Position numbers and translations under genes: made by a program
Shown here: positions 1-8,830 of the stretch, in pieces
Layout of the letters: each line of letters opens with the position of its first letter
Position numbering within the stretch: the first letter of the stretch is position 1
The notes under the pieces: generated by a model
Database searches by the model: none
Seen by the model: the letters and a program-made list of their open reading frames with translations, nothing else
Told to the model about the DNA's origin: nothing
Origin: Arcicella rigui
GTDB taxonomy: Bacteria > Bacteroidota > Bacteroidia > Cytophagales > Spirosomataceae
Reading direction: 5' to 3'
DNA length: 64,000 bases
NCBI RefSeq assembly: GCF_034929435.1
Contig: NZ_JAYFUM010000015.1
Span: forward strand, 1 to 64,000

Positions 1-27
1 TTTTCTAGCAGAAACAAAATACAGAAA

Positions 28-66
28 AACCCCGAAAATTGCCAGTATTGACACTTTTTCGGGGTT
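28..66. terminator. Hairpin, probable terminator
   Basis: An 11-bp inverted repeat (AACCCCGAAAA at 28-38, its complement at 56-66) is followed by a T-rich run on the + strand and preceded by A-rich sequence, so it could end transcripts from either side. It lies just beyond the 3' end of the minus-strand gene remnant at 123-584. Confidence 0.6.
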
Positions 67-122
67 GTTTTATTTATAATATATTGATAATTAAATATTT
101 ACAACATTTAAGGGAAGCCTAC

Positions 123-584
123 TTATTTACAATTTGGCGTAAATGTTCCTGTTATATTCAGTGAATTGGTAGCTGCAACATACACCGCACTACCCGTTAT
201 ACCCGTACCTGCTGGTAAAGTAAAGTTATTCTTACTCATAGTAAATACTCCAGACGAGTACCATTTATTTCCAATCCAAGAGTAAAGAATGTATTGATGT
301 CCATTCCACATTTGTAAGTTAATAGCACCATTAACAAGTGTTACTTTAGAGCCATAACTATAAATGATTCTACCGTTTACAAGGTAAATAAAAGTCCAGC
401 CATATTTTCCAGCCATTGCATTGGTTTGGTCATAAATATAAAACCAGCCCGTAGGTAAAATTTTAGCATTTTTATTGGCACATTTTCCAGAAATATCAAC
501 ATTGATATTAATGATTTCAGGTACAACGGGTGCACCAAATGAAATATCAATAGCCGCAAAAATATAGAATAGGGGTTGAAAAAT
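123..584 (-). pseudogene. 5'-truncated remnant of the tandem lipoprotein family
   Basis: An open minus-strand frame runs from just after a stop at 585-587 to a stop at 123. From about 521 down it resembles the last ~130 residues of the two complete lipoproteins at 760-2406 and 3725-5407: the VDVDFTAKC-type start with its cysteine (here VDISGKC), then a tyrosine-rich stretch, then GTG(I/L)TG and the shared ending (N)CK-stop. There is no start codon, signal peptide or N-terminal half; the only internal ATG (416) lies inside the domain. I read this as a third copy that lost its 5' two thirds. A small real ORF of 97 codons from 416 is possible but would begin mid-domain. Confidence 0.6.
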
Positions 585-600
585 CTATATCCCTCAATAT

Positions 601-642
601 TACTAAGTAATCCTTTGAGAAGATTCAATACATTACTTAGTA
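601..642. repeat. 11-bp inverted repeat
   Basis: TACTAAGTAAT at 601-611 and its exact complement at 632-642, with a 20-base loop. It sits just upstream of the truncated lipoprotein remnant and may mark the junction where the missing 5' part was lost. Low GC makes it a weak hairpin. Confidence 0.5.
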
Positions 643-690
643 GCATAATTGTAAGTTATGCACATTTCATTAGGCAAAAAGAAGAATATG

Positions 691-734
691 AAGTCGTAGG
701 TATTGTAGAAGTAATTCTTAAATACCTACGACTT
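691..734 (-). terminator. 14-bp stem hairpin after lipoprotein gene
   Basis: AAGTCGTAGGTATT at 691-704 is exactly complementary to 721-734, with a 16-base loop, 26 bases downstream of the stop of the minus-strand lipoprotein gene. The minus-strand sequence after the stem is T-rich, as expected for an intrinsic terminator. Confidence 0.7.
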
Positions 735-759
735 GTTTTATGATGTTATTTAAGTTTTA

Positions 760-2406
760 TCACTTACAGCTATTAGTTACATAAGTTGCAACTAATTTAA
801 CTCTCTTGGTTGATGTATTATAGTTTGTTGTTCCTGTCAAACCAGTGCCTCCTGAGGTAACAAGCGTAGAAGATGTTTTGCCAAAAGTTGCTCTTCCCGA
901 ATAGTATTTACCTGCGACCCATGCAGAGACGACGTACTCTTTACCTTCTTTAACAGTGACAGTCGCCTTGCCATTGTACATATAAACACCAGTATATCTA
1001 CTATACCAAGCTGCGGTCGGGTCTAATAATGTTACCCACGCTGAGGGCTTAATGTTTACTTGTTTATTAGTACACTTAGCTGTAAAATCTACATCGACAG
1101 TTATTGGAGTAGGCGGAGCTGGTAAGTTTAACGTGATGGGAACAGTTTCGACAGTACAAGGATTAAAAACAGAAGTCTGACCAACTACTGGAGCGGGAGA
1201 TTTACTCATATCGAACACCTTTACTTGCATACTGGTACGACGAGGGTTTCTAATATAAGTAATTGCTCCGTTGGTCACATCAAACTCGCCGCCATTCAAT
1301 ATTTGCCCACCAGCATATAAGTATCCATGATAACCACTTTGGTATGATGTTACATTAGAAGATGTTTTAACAAATGTATAATATTTCCCACATTTTGGGC
1401 CTAATTCATAGAAATAATCTAAATTCCAATAAGATAAGTGACTTGCTGTAAAAGTAGCAATTAATTTACCAGAAGCATCTTTTGTGACTTTTGCTTCTCC
1501 TTCTCTTGTCCATTCACCTGTTGAGTTTTCATAACTCCATGTCGGAATTGTATCTCCCTCTTTGAGTTTTTCATTCGTGTCAGGATTAGTAAAATCATCA
1601 CTAATGCCAACTTTCACTTCAATGGGCTTCGTGAAACTTTTTACTTCTTTTCCGCCAGCCTGCATATCAATAGCTACAAAACCTGCTGTGACGAATGAAC
1701 CTGCTGTATTTGTACCATTTATATTCACATTTTGTGGTGTAAATCCACCTGGAAAGGAAAGAAGAGATTCTAATTGTGCTGACCCAAAGTGAACGACTTG
1801 AGTACTAACGCTTGTTGTATTGATTACATTTCCTGAGGCATCTTTTACTTGAGTTCCTGAGGCAATTGTTATGGTTGCTGCTTCAGCTTTTCCATTACCA
1901 ACTGGTGCTTGTATCGTTCCTCCGGATAATGGAATGTTTTGGGATATAGTAGTCACACCTGAAGGGGGAGTTGTTATACTAACTAATGGGACAATATATT
2001 TCTGAGGCGTTTCGTCAATAATAGTAATTGTTTTACTTGTTGAGAGATAATTGTTGCCAGATACAGAAATCGTGAAAACTACGGGTTTGTCTTCAGTAGG
2101 ATTTGCTGTTTTATCTAAAACTAACGTAAGTATATCATCACTTACGTTAAAATCTTTGCCTCCAAGGTCATCGAGTACTAAATCTTTACCTGGACCGCTA
2201 ATTTTAACAGTCAATCCAGATGGTATTTTTGTGGATTGTGAACTACCATCAACAAACTGAATTAATACCGGAGATTTGTAAATATCTGTACTTACCGTCA
2301 ATTCAACACCATCTATTGGGTTGATTTTTGAACAAGCAAAGACCAGAGATAGTCCTATACAAACACATAGTACCGGACGTAGGAGAGATAAAAGTTTTGC
2401 TTTCAT
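760..2406 (-). CDS. Tandem-copy lipoprotein, function unknown
   Basis: A 548-residue predicted lipoprotein: lysine-rich N-terminus, hydrophobic core and a lipobox ending VFA-C25. The body looks like beta-sandwich (Ig-like) modules, including a GPGKDLVLDDLGGKDF segment near residue 70 and a long middle domain with aromatic WNLDYFY near 330. The last ~130 residues form a separate domain with two conserved cysteines, one at the domain start and one as the next-to-last residue. It is clearly paralogous to the protein at 3725-5407, and the remnant at 123-584 has the same C-terminal domain. A barrel protein gene lies 39 bases upstream on the same strand, so the two are probably co-transcribed and may act together at the outer membrane. 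I do not recognise a function. Confidence 0.85.
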   Translation of the reverse strand: MKAKLLSLLRPVLCVCIGLSLVFACSKINPIDGVELTVSTDIYKSPVLIQFVDGSSQSTKIPSGLTVKISGPGKDLVLDDLGGKDFNVSDDILTLVLDKTANPTEDKPVVFTISVSGNNYLSTSKTITIIDETPQKYIVPLVSITTPPSGVTTISQNIPLSGGTIQAPVGNGKAEAATITIASGTQVKDASGNVINTTSVSTQVVHFGSAQLESLLSFPGGFTPQNVNINGTNTAGSFVTAGFVAIDMQAGGKEVKSFTKPIEVKVGISDDFTNPDTNEKLKEGDTIPTWSYENSTGEWTREGEAKVTKDASGKLIATFTASHLSYWNLDYFYELGPKCGKYYTFVKTSSNVTSYQSGYHGYLYAGGQILNGGEFDVTNGAITYIRNPRRTSMQVKVFDMSKSPAPVVGQTSVFNPCTVETVPITLNLPAPPTPITVDVDFTAKCTNKQVNIKPSAWVTLLDPTAAWYSRYTGVYMYNGKATVTVKEGKEYVVSAWVAGKYYSGRATFGKTSSTLVTSGGTGLTGTTNYNTSTKRVKLVATYVTNSCK

Positions 2407-2445
2407 GTTTTTTAAATAATAAAGTTTGAGAAATAATTATAGAGT

Positions 2446-3162
2446 TTAATTTAACCTAAATACTACTCTTAGATTTAGGATTGGCCAATATTGCCAATCC
2501 TTCATATTTTCTTGCACTTTAGCTTGCTGTTCGCTCATGCTACTTAATCTTTTTTCACCTGTTAAATTAACTACAGGAGATTGAGTATAATATGTGCCAA
2601 CTTCAAAACCAAAACCAACTCTACTTTTAGGAATTGCTCGACCAAAACCTATTCCAGCAAATGGGGCAATAGATTTTCCATAATCTACTTTAAAACTGAC
2701 ATTTCCAATTTCATCTGGAGAAAAAACGGTACTACCAAAAGTGTAAGTGCCTGTTGGCGTTAAAATTACAGATAAGTCTCCTTTGTCAATGTAGGATACT
2801 CCTCCAAAAACCTTAAAGCTACTTTTTTTGAAAGGTAAGTACTCAACAGAAAGCCCTAGGATAGACATATTAATGTCTCCACTCAGTTTTACATCTTCGC
2901 CAGAAGCTTTTAATGTTGTATTAGGACTATATTTAAAATAGCTGTAACCTAATCTAATAGCCAATTGAGGACTCAGACCATAAGCAAGAGTAACTCCAGG
3001 GGTTGTTCCTAAGTTAACTCCAAGCCCAAATTTGCGAGATGATTTAGGATTAATGCTATTAACAACTGATGTTGTATCTTGACCAAGAGTTAGAGTTACC
3101 CCAAAGTAGCAGATCAAACAAGTACAAAGAAAAAAAAATCGGGTAAAAGTCTTTTGTTTCAT
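2446..3162 (-). CDS. Outer-membrane beta-barrel protein (copy 1)
   Basis: A 238-residue protein with a cleavable signal peptide ending near LTLGQ (residue ~28). It then shows alternating hydrophobic/aromatic strands typical of small porin-like OMP_b-brl/OmpW-type barrels (LAYGLSPQLAIRLGYSYF, GFGFEVGTYYTQ) and a C-terminal strand ending FRLN. It is nearly the same as the 235-residue protein at 5441-6148, and each sits directly upstream of a lipoprotein paralogue. The pair is therefore a duplicated two-gene unit. Ligand or role is not visible. Confidence 0.85.
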   Translation of the reverse strand: MKQKTFTRFFFLCTCLICYFGVTLTLGQDTTSVVNSINPKSSRKFGLGVNLGTTPGVTLAYGLSPQLAIRLGYSYFKYSPNTTLKASGEDVKLSGDINMSILGLSVEYLPFKKSSFKVFGGVSYIDKGDLSVILTPTGTYTFGSTVFSPDEIGNVSFKVDYGKSIAPFAGIGFGRAIPKSRVGFGFEVGTYYTQSPVVNLTGEKRLSSMSEQQAKVQENMKDWQYWPILNLRVVFRLN

Positions 3163-3649
3163 AGATTGGCTCTTTTAATACGTTTATATAAATTTATTGA
3201 ATATCTTGCCAATTTTAATGTATGAAGTATAATTTAAGAGTGAAAATTTATTATACGGTAAAAAATATAATTTTTAAAATATTTTTTTGGCTTTATTTAT
3301 TGTTGAAATATATTATACAGATTCAATAGTATCAACTATTATAAATTTATTTCTATGATTAATTTATCATTCTGCTTTTCTTAAATCGAAATATTAAGAC
3401 TATTAAGGACTGATTTACGATATTTCTTTATAAAAATCATTGATATTTTTTGTAAAGAAGTATACTCATTATGTTATTGAGTGACTCTTATCTCTATTTT
3501 GGAAAGGATACATTATTGATTATATCTTTTGAAATGGATTAGTTTTAAAATAGAAGTAATCATCGGTCATGCCTTGATTTGCGACGCCTTTTATTGGGGT
3601 TTAGAAAATACTGTGCAGTTGTACTTTGAGGAGACGAAGGGAGGGTTGG
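3163..3649. other. AT-rich gene-free stretch
   Basis: About 490 bases between the two tandem gene pairs. It is very AT-rich with no convincing ORF on either strand. The last ~100 bases (about 3560-3650) are noticeably richer in G+C and may be decayed coding sequence, but I could not identify it. The promoter for the barrel gene at 3162 should lie in the upper part; no clear TAnnTTTG box was found. Confidence 0.5.
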
Positions 3650-3703
3650 TTTTTAGAGTAAAGGGCGGTCAAAATTAATTTTGACCGCCCTTTACTCTAA
3701 AAA
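3650..3703. terminator. Perfect 54-bp palindrome after lipoprotein copy 2
   Basis: Bases 3650-3676 are exactly complementary to 3677-3703 with no spacer (centre AATT). The GC-rich part is AAGGGCGGTC and its complement, flanked by TTTTT and AAAAA. It begins 22 bases beyond the stop of the minus-strand gene at 3725 and probably ends its transcript, though on that strand it is not followed by a T run. Confidence 0.6.
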
Positions 3704-3724
3704 CACTGTTCAAGTAAATAAAGT

Positions 3725-5407
3725 TTACTTGCAATCATTAGTTGTATAACTTGCAACCACTTGAACTCTGCCAGTAGATGCGTTATATGATGTAGTTCCA
3801 GTAATACCTGTTCCAGTAGAAGTAACGATTTTTGAACCTGTTTTATTAAATGTTACTTTTCCTGAGTAGTATTTGCCACCATAATATGCACCAAAAGTAT
3901 ATTCTCTACCTTCATAAACAACAATTGTAGCTTTTCCACTTCTCATGTATCCATATATATAACGCCCATAATATGTACTACCACTTGGATCGTATAGACC
4001 TACCCAAGCAGACGGTTTAATATTAACGTTCTTATTTTGACATTTTGCAGTAAAATCAACATCTACTAAAATAGGAGTTGGTGGTGTTGGGGCGGTAATC
4101 GTAATTGGAATTTGACTGTTTGCACAAGGATTAAATATACCTGTTGTTCCAATTTTAGCATTATTGCTACGTGAATATACATCAATTTGGACACGAGAGC
4201 CATTTGGAGTAAACAAGCCTGTGTACTCATTCAAATCGCCATTTTTAGCATTAAAACCGTAAGTTTGATAAACGTATCGGAAGTTATTAGAATTTGCAGG
4301 AGCCCAATAAACTTTGGCATAATAATTCCGAGAAACTACATTTGTAAGTAGATTTGAAGTAACTTTTAAGATAAAGGTTCGTCTGCATCTTGGAAGATAA
4401 TAAAACCAGTCAATGTTCCAGTAAGATAAGTGTGATGCCTTAAATGTTGCTGTTAATTTACCATCACTCCCTTTTACAACTGTCGCTATGCCTTCCTCTT
4501 TCCATTCACCCGTAGAGCTTTCAAAACTCCAAGTAGGAATCTTATCCCCCTCTTTTACTTTTTGGTCAGTTTCAGGATTAACTAATTCAGAGTTAATGCC
4601 TACATTTACATCAATTGGTTTTGTGAAACTCTTAACTTTTTTTCCTCCCGCATCCATATCAATCGCAACAAAACCTGCGGAAACAAATGTTCCTGGAGTA
4701 GATACACCTGATTGCAAAGTAACATTTTCTGGTGTGAAACTTCCAGGGAAACTGTTTAACGATTCTTCACTGCCAGTACCATATTGAACAATTTGTGTAT
4801 TAACAGTATTTGAAGGAATCACATTGCCTGATTCATCTTTTACTTGTGTACCTGGTGCAATAGTAACAGTGGCTACTTCAGCTTTATTAGTCGTTGCAGG
4901 AACTGTTAATGTTTGTCCGGTTGTTAGTGAAAGAGTTTCCTTTTTAGCTGCAGTACCTTCTGGTGTTGCTGCTACTTTTGTCAAAGGAACTGTAAATTCA
5001 AGAGTCTGTGTAGGATCTGATATAGTAATTGTTTGGCTCGTAGAAACGAACCCTGGAGCAGTTACAGAAACCGTAAATTTAATAGGATTTGTTTCTGTTG
5101 GCTTTGCATCTTTGTCTAAGACTAAAGAAAGGACATTCCCCGCAACGGTATAATTCTTACCTCCTAAATCATCAAAAATTAAATTTTTACCGGGACCAGA
5201 AATAGACACTGAAATATTTTCAGGCAATATGGTTGCATTAACGTTTGCATCAAGAAAATTAATTAATATCGGAGCTTGATAAATATCGGTATTCACAGTC
5301 AAATCAACATCATCTAAAGGGTTTATTTTTTGACAAGCAAGTACCAATGAGAGTCCTAATACTAAAAATAGTATAGGACGAAAGATAGATATGAGTTTAG
5401 TTTTCAT
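3725..5407 (-). CDS. Tandem-copy lipoprotein, function unknown (copy 2)
   Basis: A 560-residue predicted lipoprotein with lipobox LVLA-C25, aligned along its whole length with the protein at 760-2406: shared CxKINP after the lipidated cysteine, GPGKxLxxDDLGGK, SFTKPI-V-VGI in the middle, SHLSYWN, and the C-terminal domain ending NDCK. The two differ most around residues 130-170 and 350-430. The barrel gene copy 2 lies 33 bases upstream, as in the other pair. The C-terminal domain starts near residue 435 with VDVDFTAKC. A surface or periplasmic role beside the barrel is an inference from pairing only. Confidence 0.85.
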   Translation of the reverse strand: MKTKLISIFRPILFLVLGLSLVLACQKINPLDDVDLTVNTDIYQAPILINFLDANVNATILPENISVSISGPGKNLIFDDLGGKNYTVAGNVLSLVLDKDAKPTETNPIKFTVSVTAPGFVSTSQTITISDPTQTLEFTVPLTKVAATPEGTAAKKETLSLTTGQTLTVPATTNKAEVATVTIAPGTQVKDESGNVIPSNTVNTQIVQYGTGSEESLNSFPGSFTPENVTLQSGVSTPGTFVSAGFVAIDMDAGGKKVKSFTKPIDVNVGINSELVNPETDQKVKEGDKIPTWSFESSTGEWKEEGIATVVKGSDGKLTATFKASHLSYWNIDWFYYLPRCRRTFILKVTSNLLTNVVSRNYYAKVYWAPANSNNFRYVYQTYGFNAKNGDLNEYTGLFTPNGSRVQIDVYSRSNNAKIGTTGIFNPCANSQIPITITAPTPPTPILVDVDFTAKCQNKNVNIKPSAWVGLYDPSGSTYYGRYIYGYMRSGKATIVVYEGREYTFGAYYGGKYYSGKVTFNKTGSKIVTSTGTGITGTTSYNASTGRVQVVASYTTNDCK

Positions 5408-5440
5408 GTTCTAAAGAATTATATGTTGATAATAATTTAC

Positions 5441-6148
5441 TTAGTCTAATCTAAATGACAGTCTTAAATTCATTATTGGCCAATACTGCCAATCTTTCAT
5501 ATTTTCCTGTACTTTAGATTGTTGCTCACTCATGCTACTCAATCTTTTTTCACCTGTCAAAGTAACAACTGGAGCTTGGGTATAATAAGTACCCACTTCA
5601 AAACCAAATCCGATTCTACTTTTTGGAATAGTTCGTCCGAAACCAATTCCAGCAAAGGGTGCTATTTTTTGCCCGTAGTCCACTGAAAATTTAACATTTC
5701 CAATTTCATCTGGGGTAAAAGTAGTGTTGCCAAAAGTATAGGTTCCTTTTGGAGTTACAACAACTGATAAATTACCTTTGTCGATGTATGATGCTCCCCC
5801 AAATATTTTAAAACTACTTTTCTTGAAGGGAAAGAACTCTGCAGAAAGCCCCAGTATTGACATATTAATATCACCACCCAATTGAACATCTTCGCCAGAA
5901 GCTTTTAATGTTGTATTAGGGTTATATTTAAAATAACTGTAACCTAATCTAATAGCCAATTGAGGACTAAGAGCATAAGCAAGCGTAACGCCTGGGGTTG
6001 TCCCCAAGTTTAAAGCAAGACCTAATTTATGTGATGATTTCATTTTGGACGTTTTAACCGAAGTTGAATCTTGCCCAAATGTTACCCCTGTACAACTAAG
6101 CAAAAACACACAGAAAAGGAAAGAAGATAGAGTATTTTTTCGTTTCAT
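5441..6148 (-). CDS. Outer-membrane beta-barrel protein (copy 2)
   Basis: A 235-residue paralogue of the protein at 2446-3162, with the signal peptide ending near VTFGQ and the same strand pattern; most differences are in the first 45 residues and in single conservative changes. Both copies keep the segment VxLTGEKRLSSMSEQQ near residue 205 and the aromatic C-terminal strand (SFRLD). It is first in a two-gene unit with the lipoprotein downstream. The high similarity of both pairs points to a recent tandem duplication. Confidence 0.85.
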   Translation of the reverse strand: MKRKNTLSSFLFCVFLLSCTGVTFGQDSTSVKTSKMKSSHKLGLALNLGTTPGVTLAYALSPQLAIRLGYSYFKYNPNTTLKASGEDVQLGGDINMSILGLSAEFFPFKKSSFKIFGGASYIDKGNLSVVVTPKGTYTFGNTTFTPDEIGNVKFSVDYGQKIAPFAGIGFGRTIPKSRIGFGFEVGTYYTQAPVVTLTGEKRLSSMSEQQSKVQENMKDWQYWPIMNLRLSFRLD

Positions 6149-6281
6149 GGCTTATTTTTTTAAGTATTAATGACTAATTGTAAATGTATAAAATAAATTG
6201 ATATAATATAAATTATATTTATTCTTTTAATTGTACATTTAGTAAACGGTCATAAAGTGTTGAAAAAGAGCTATGAAAGCA

Positions 6282-8399
6282 TTAAATTTTTATTTTTTTT
6301 TCTATATTTAGCGAAAGAATCGAGGCTAAACTCGCCTTGGAAGTATTAATAATCTCTTCAAATAGAATGATTGCCTCTCCCCCATTTTGTAGCCTTTCCA
6401 GCCAAAGTTTAAACTGCTGAAAATGTCCTTTGTCTTGGCTTTGTGAAAAGCCAGAATTTTTAAAACCATAGTAAGTTGATTTCCTGAAATTATCCACAAT
6501 AATCGTTCGTCCTTGTGAATAAATCTCTATACGTTCTTTTGAATAACTTTTATGTCCATTTGAAAAGTAATTGATTACGCCTGTCGAACCATTTTGATAT
6601 TTCAATAAAATAGTAGCATTATCAGTATTCAAACTGGGCGACTGTTCCATGGCATTCATCACCACACTTTCTACCAAACTACCTGTTAGAAAGGTGATTA
6701 AATCAATTAAATGACAAGCCTCTCCAATAATTCTTCCACCGCCAATGCTCATATCTTGTGTCCAATGCGAACTTGGAATAAAACCAGCATTCATGGTAGC
6801 AATTACATTCATCGGTAGATTATTGCTGCCCAATTGCTTTTTAGCATCTTGCATAAAAGGTGAAAACCTTCGATTAAAACCAACAGTCAATGTTTTGCCA
6901 GATTGCTGATATACTTCAATGATTTCGTCAATTTCTTCTTGAGTCAATGCCAAAGGCTTTTCTACAAAAACGTGTTTCCCTGCTTTCAAAGCCTCAATAC
7001 AAAGCTTTGCATGGGTATTATGTTGTGTGGTGATAATAACTGCTGATATTTCAGGGTCATTAAAAATAATTTCATTGTTACTTGTAGCTTTCGTAATGCC
7101 AAATTGTTGGGTAACAATGCTTGCCGATAAACCATTGGAAGAAGAAATGTACTTAATTTTCGCCTTTAGTTTTTTTAAATTGGGTAATACAGTACTTTTT
7201 GTAAAATTACCAGCCCCAATAATGGCTAAAATATCATTACTTTTTTCAAAAGTATTATTCTGAAACTGAATAGTGTCTTGAAGTGAAAAACTCTTTTCAG
7301 AATACTCCAAAATTGACGCAATTGCATTGCTTTTACCCATATTGGAATAAATTTCTTGAAAATTTTCAAAAGCTACTTTTTGCGTAATCAAGGAATCTAC
7401 TTGTAGTTTTTTCTTGGCAATGGCATTTAAAATAGCTTCAAAATTGCGTTTTGCTGTCCAACGCACAAAGCCAATCGGGTAATCTTGTCCATTTTGCTCA
7501 TAATTTGTCTCATAGCGACCAGCTCCATACGAACACGAAACTTGAAAATTCAATTCTTTTTCATAAAAATCTGCTCGCTGAATATCCAAACCAATTACTC
7601 CCACCAATACAATCCTTCCTCTTTTTCGGCTCATTTGGGCAGCTTGGGCAATAACTTCATTAGATTTTGTGGAGGCTGTAATGATTACGGCATCTACGCC
7701 AATTTGTTTTGTTAGGGTTTTAGCAATCTGCAAACTATCGTCTTTTTCCCTTACTTGGAAAGCTTTTATGCCTTTTGAAATGGCTAAATCGACTTTACTT
7801 TGTTCAAAGTCAAAGGCAATAACCTCACAACCATTGGCTAATAATAATTCTACCGTTAGTTGACCGATTAAACCTAAGCCAATTACTACAACGGTTTCTC
7901 CAAAAGTTGGGTTGACTAAACGAATACTTTGCAAAGCAATCGCCCCAACGACGGTAAAAGTGGCTTCCTCATCAGAAACTTCGTCTGGAATTAAGGCGAC
8001 CAAATTTTTAGGTACACAGACTACTTCTGCATGATTTCCATTGGAAACGACTCTATCGCCAATTTTAAATTCGCTTACTTCCGCTCCAATGGCAATTACC
8101 TCGCCCACATTGCAATAGCCCAAAGGAATGGGTTCATTCAATTTTCGTCTGACGGCATCAAAAGTTGGTTTGAAACCATCCGTTTTAATTTTTGCTAAAA
8201 CCTGCTTTACTTTTTCGGGTTGTTGTTGGGCTTTTGAAAGAAGATTTGATTTCCCGAATTGGACTAACATTTTCTCTGTTCCCAGCGAGACTAAAGAACG
8301 ATGAGTTTTGATGAGTACACAACCTTTACGGACTTGCGGAACTGGAGTTTCAACCAAAGTAGTCTCTCCAGTTTGTAGATGCTGGATGATTTGTTTCAT
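6282..8399 (-). CDS. Two-domain oxidoreductase (MDR + Gfo/Idh/MocA)
   Basis: A 705-residue fusion. Residues 1 to about 350 are a medium-chain dehydrogenase/reductase, with a Rossmann glycine motif GLGLIG near residue 175. Residues from about 385 are a Gfo/Idh/MocA-type sugar oxidoreductase, with NAD-binding GAGNFTKS and the catalytic-region EKPLALT motif. Proteins of this architecture are usual in Bacteroidota and proteobacterial polysaccharide clusters, where they are thought to oxidise nucleotide sugars or cyclitols; the exact substrate is unknown. It is the last gene of the polysaccharide operon, separated from the 2-epimerase gene by ~430 bases containing an inverted-repeat element, so it may have its own promoter. 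Confidence 0.85.
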   Translation of the reverse strand: MKQIIQHLQTGETTLVETPVPQVRKGCVLIKTHRSLVSLGTEKMLVQFGKSNLLSKAQQQPEKVKQVLAKIKTDGFKPTFDAVRRKLNEPIPLGYCNVGEVIAIGAEVSEFKIGDRVVSNGNHAEVVCVPKNLVALIPDEVSDEEATFTVVGAIALQSIRLVNPTFGETVVVIGLGLIGQLTVELLLANGCEVIAFDFEQSKVDLAISKGIKAFQVREKDDSLQIAKTLTKQIGVDAVIITASTKSNEVIAQAAQMSRKRGRIVLVGVIGLDIQRADFYEKELNFQVSCSYGAGRYETNYEQNGQDYPIGFVRWTAKRNFEAILNAIAKKKLQVDSLITQKVAFENFQEIYSNMGKSNAIASILEYSEKSFSLQDTIQFQNNTFEKSNDILAIIGAGNFTKSTVLPNLKKLKAKIKYISSSNGLSASIVTQQFGITKATSNNEIIFNDPEISAVIITTQHNTHAKLCIEALKAGKHVFVEKPLALTQEEIDEIIEVYQQSGKTLTVGFNRRFSPFMQDAKKQLGSNNLPMNVIATMNAGFIPSSHWTQDMSIGGGRIIGEACHLIDLITFLTGSLVESVVMNAMEQSPSLNTDNATILLKYQNGSTGVINYFSNGHKSYSKERIEIYSQGRTIIVDNFRKSTYYGFKNSGFSQSQDKGHFQQFKLWLERLQNGGEAIILFEEIINTSKASLASILSLNIEKKIKI

Positions 8400-8565
8400 G
8401 GATGCAGGAATTGTTAATGGTGAGTTAATGAATTGTGAATGAGTGATTTATTTAATTAAAAATAAATAAATTATGTGAAATGACGATACATTAAATTAAT
8501 AAACCTTATACATTTTAGTAATTAGAACATATTTAAGAATCTAATTAATGCAATATAGAAATTCG

Positions 8566-8711
8566 GTAGCGGTAACCTTTACGGTTACCGTTTAGCTCAT
8601 ATAAAAAGAGATAACAGCAAATGCCAAGTAAAAAGTAATTATTCTCGGCGAACCAAAAGCTTACCGTTTATCTCACATAAAAAAAACGGTAACCGCAAGG
8701 ATTACCGCTAC
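8566..8711. repeat. Nested inverted/direct repeat element
   Basis: The 28-base end 8566-8593 is complementary to 8684-8711 with three mismatches, and each end contains its own small dyad (GGTAACC...GGTTACC on the left). Inside, a 23-base segment at 8585-8607 recurs as a near-identical direct repeat at 8661-8683. The rest of the 8400-8830 gap shows no gene. The structure resembles a REP/BIME- or MITE-like intergenic element. Confidence 0.7.
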
Positions 8712-8830
8712 TGATTACATTCTGTATAAAGGATATTATAAAAGACAGTTTATGTGGTCACAATTCACTTTTTTACCCGCCCCTTTTTACCGAAAGCCGA
8801 CGACTGAAACCCGAAATCCAACATCCAAAC

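Noticed and set aside
377..646. 89-codon ORF overlapping the lipoprotein remnant
   Set aside because: It lies in another frame of the same strand across the remnant and a non-coding gap; hydrophobic low-complexity product with no support.
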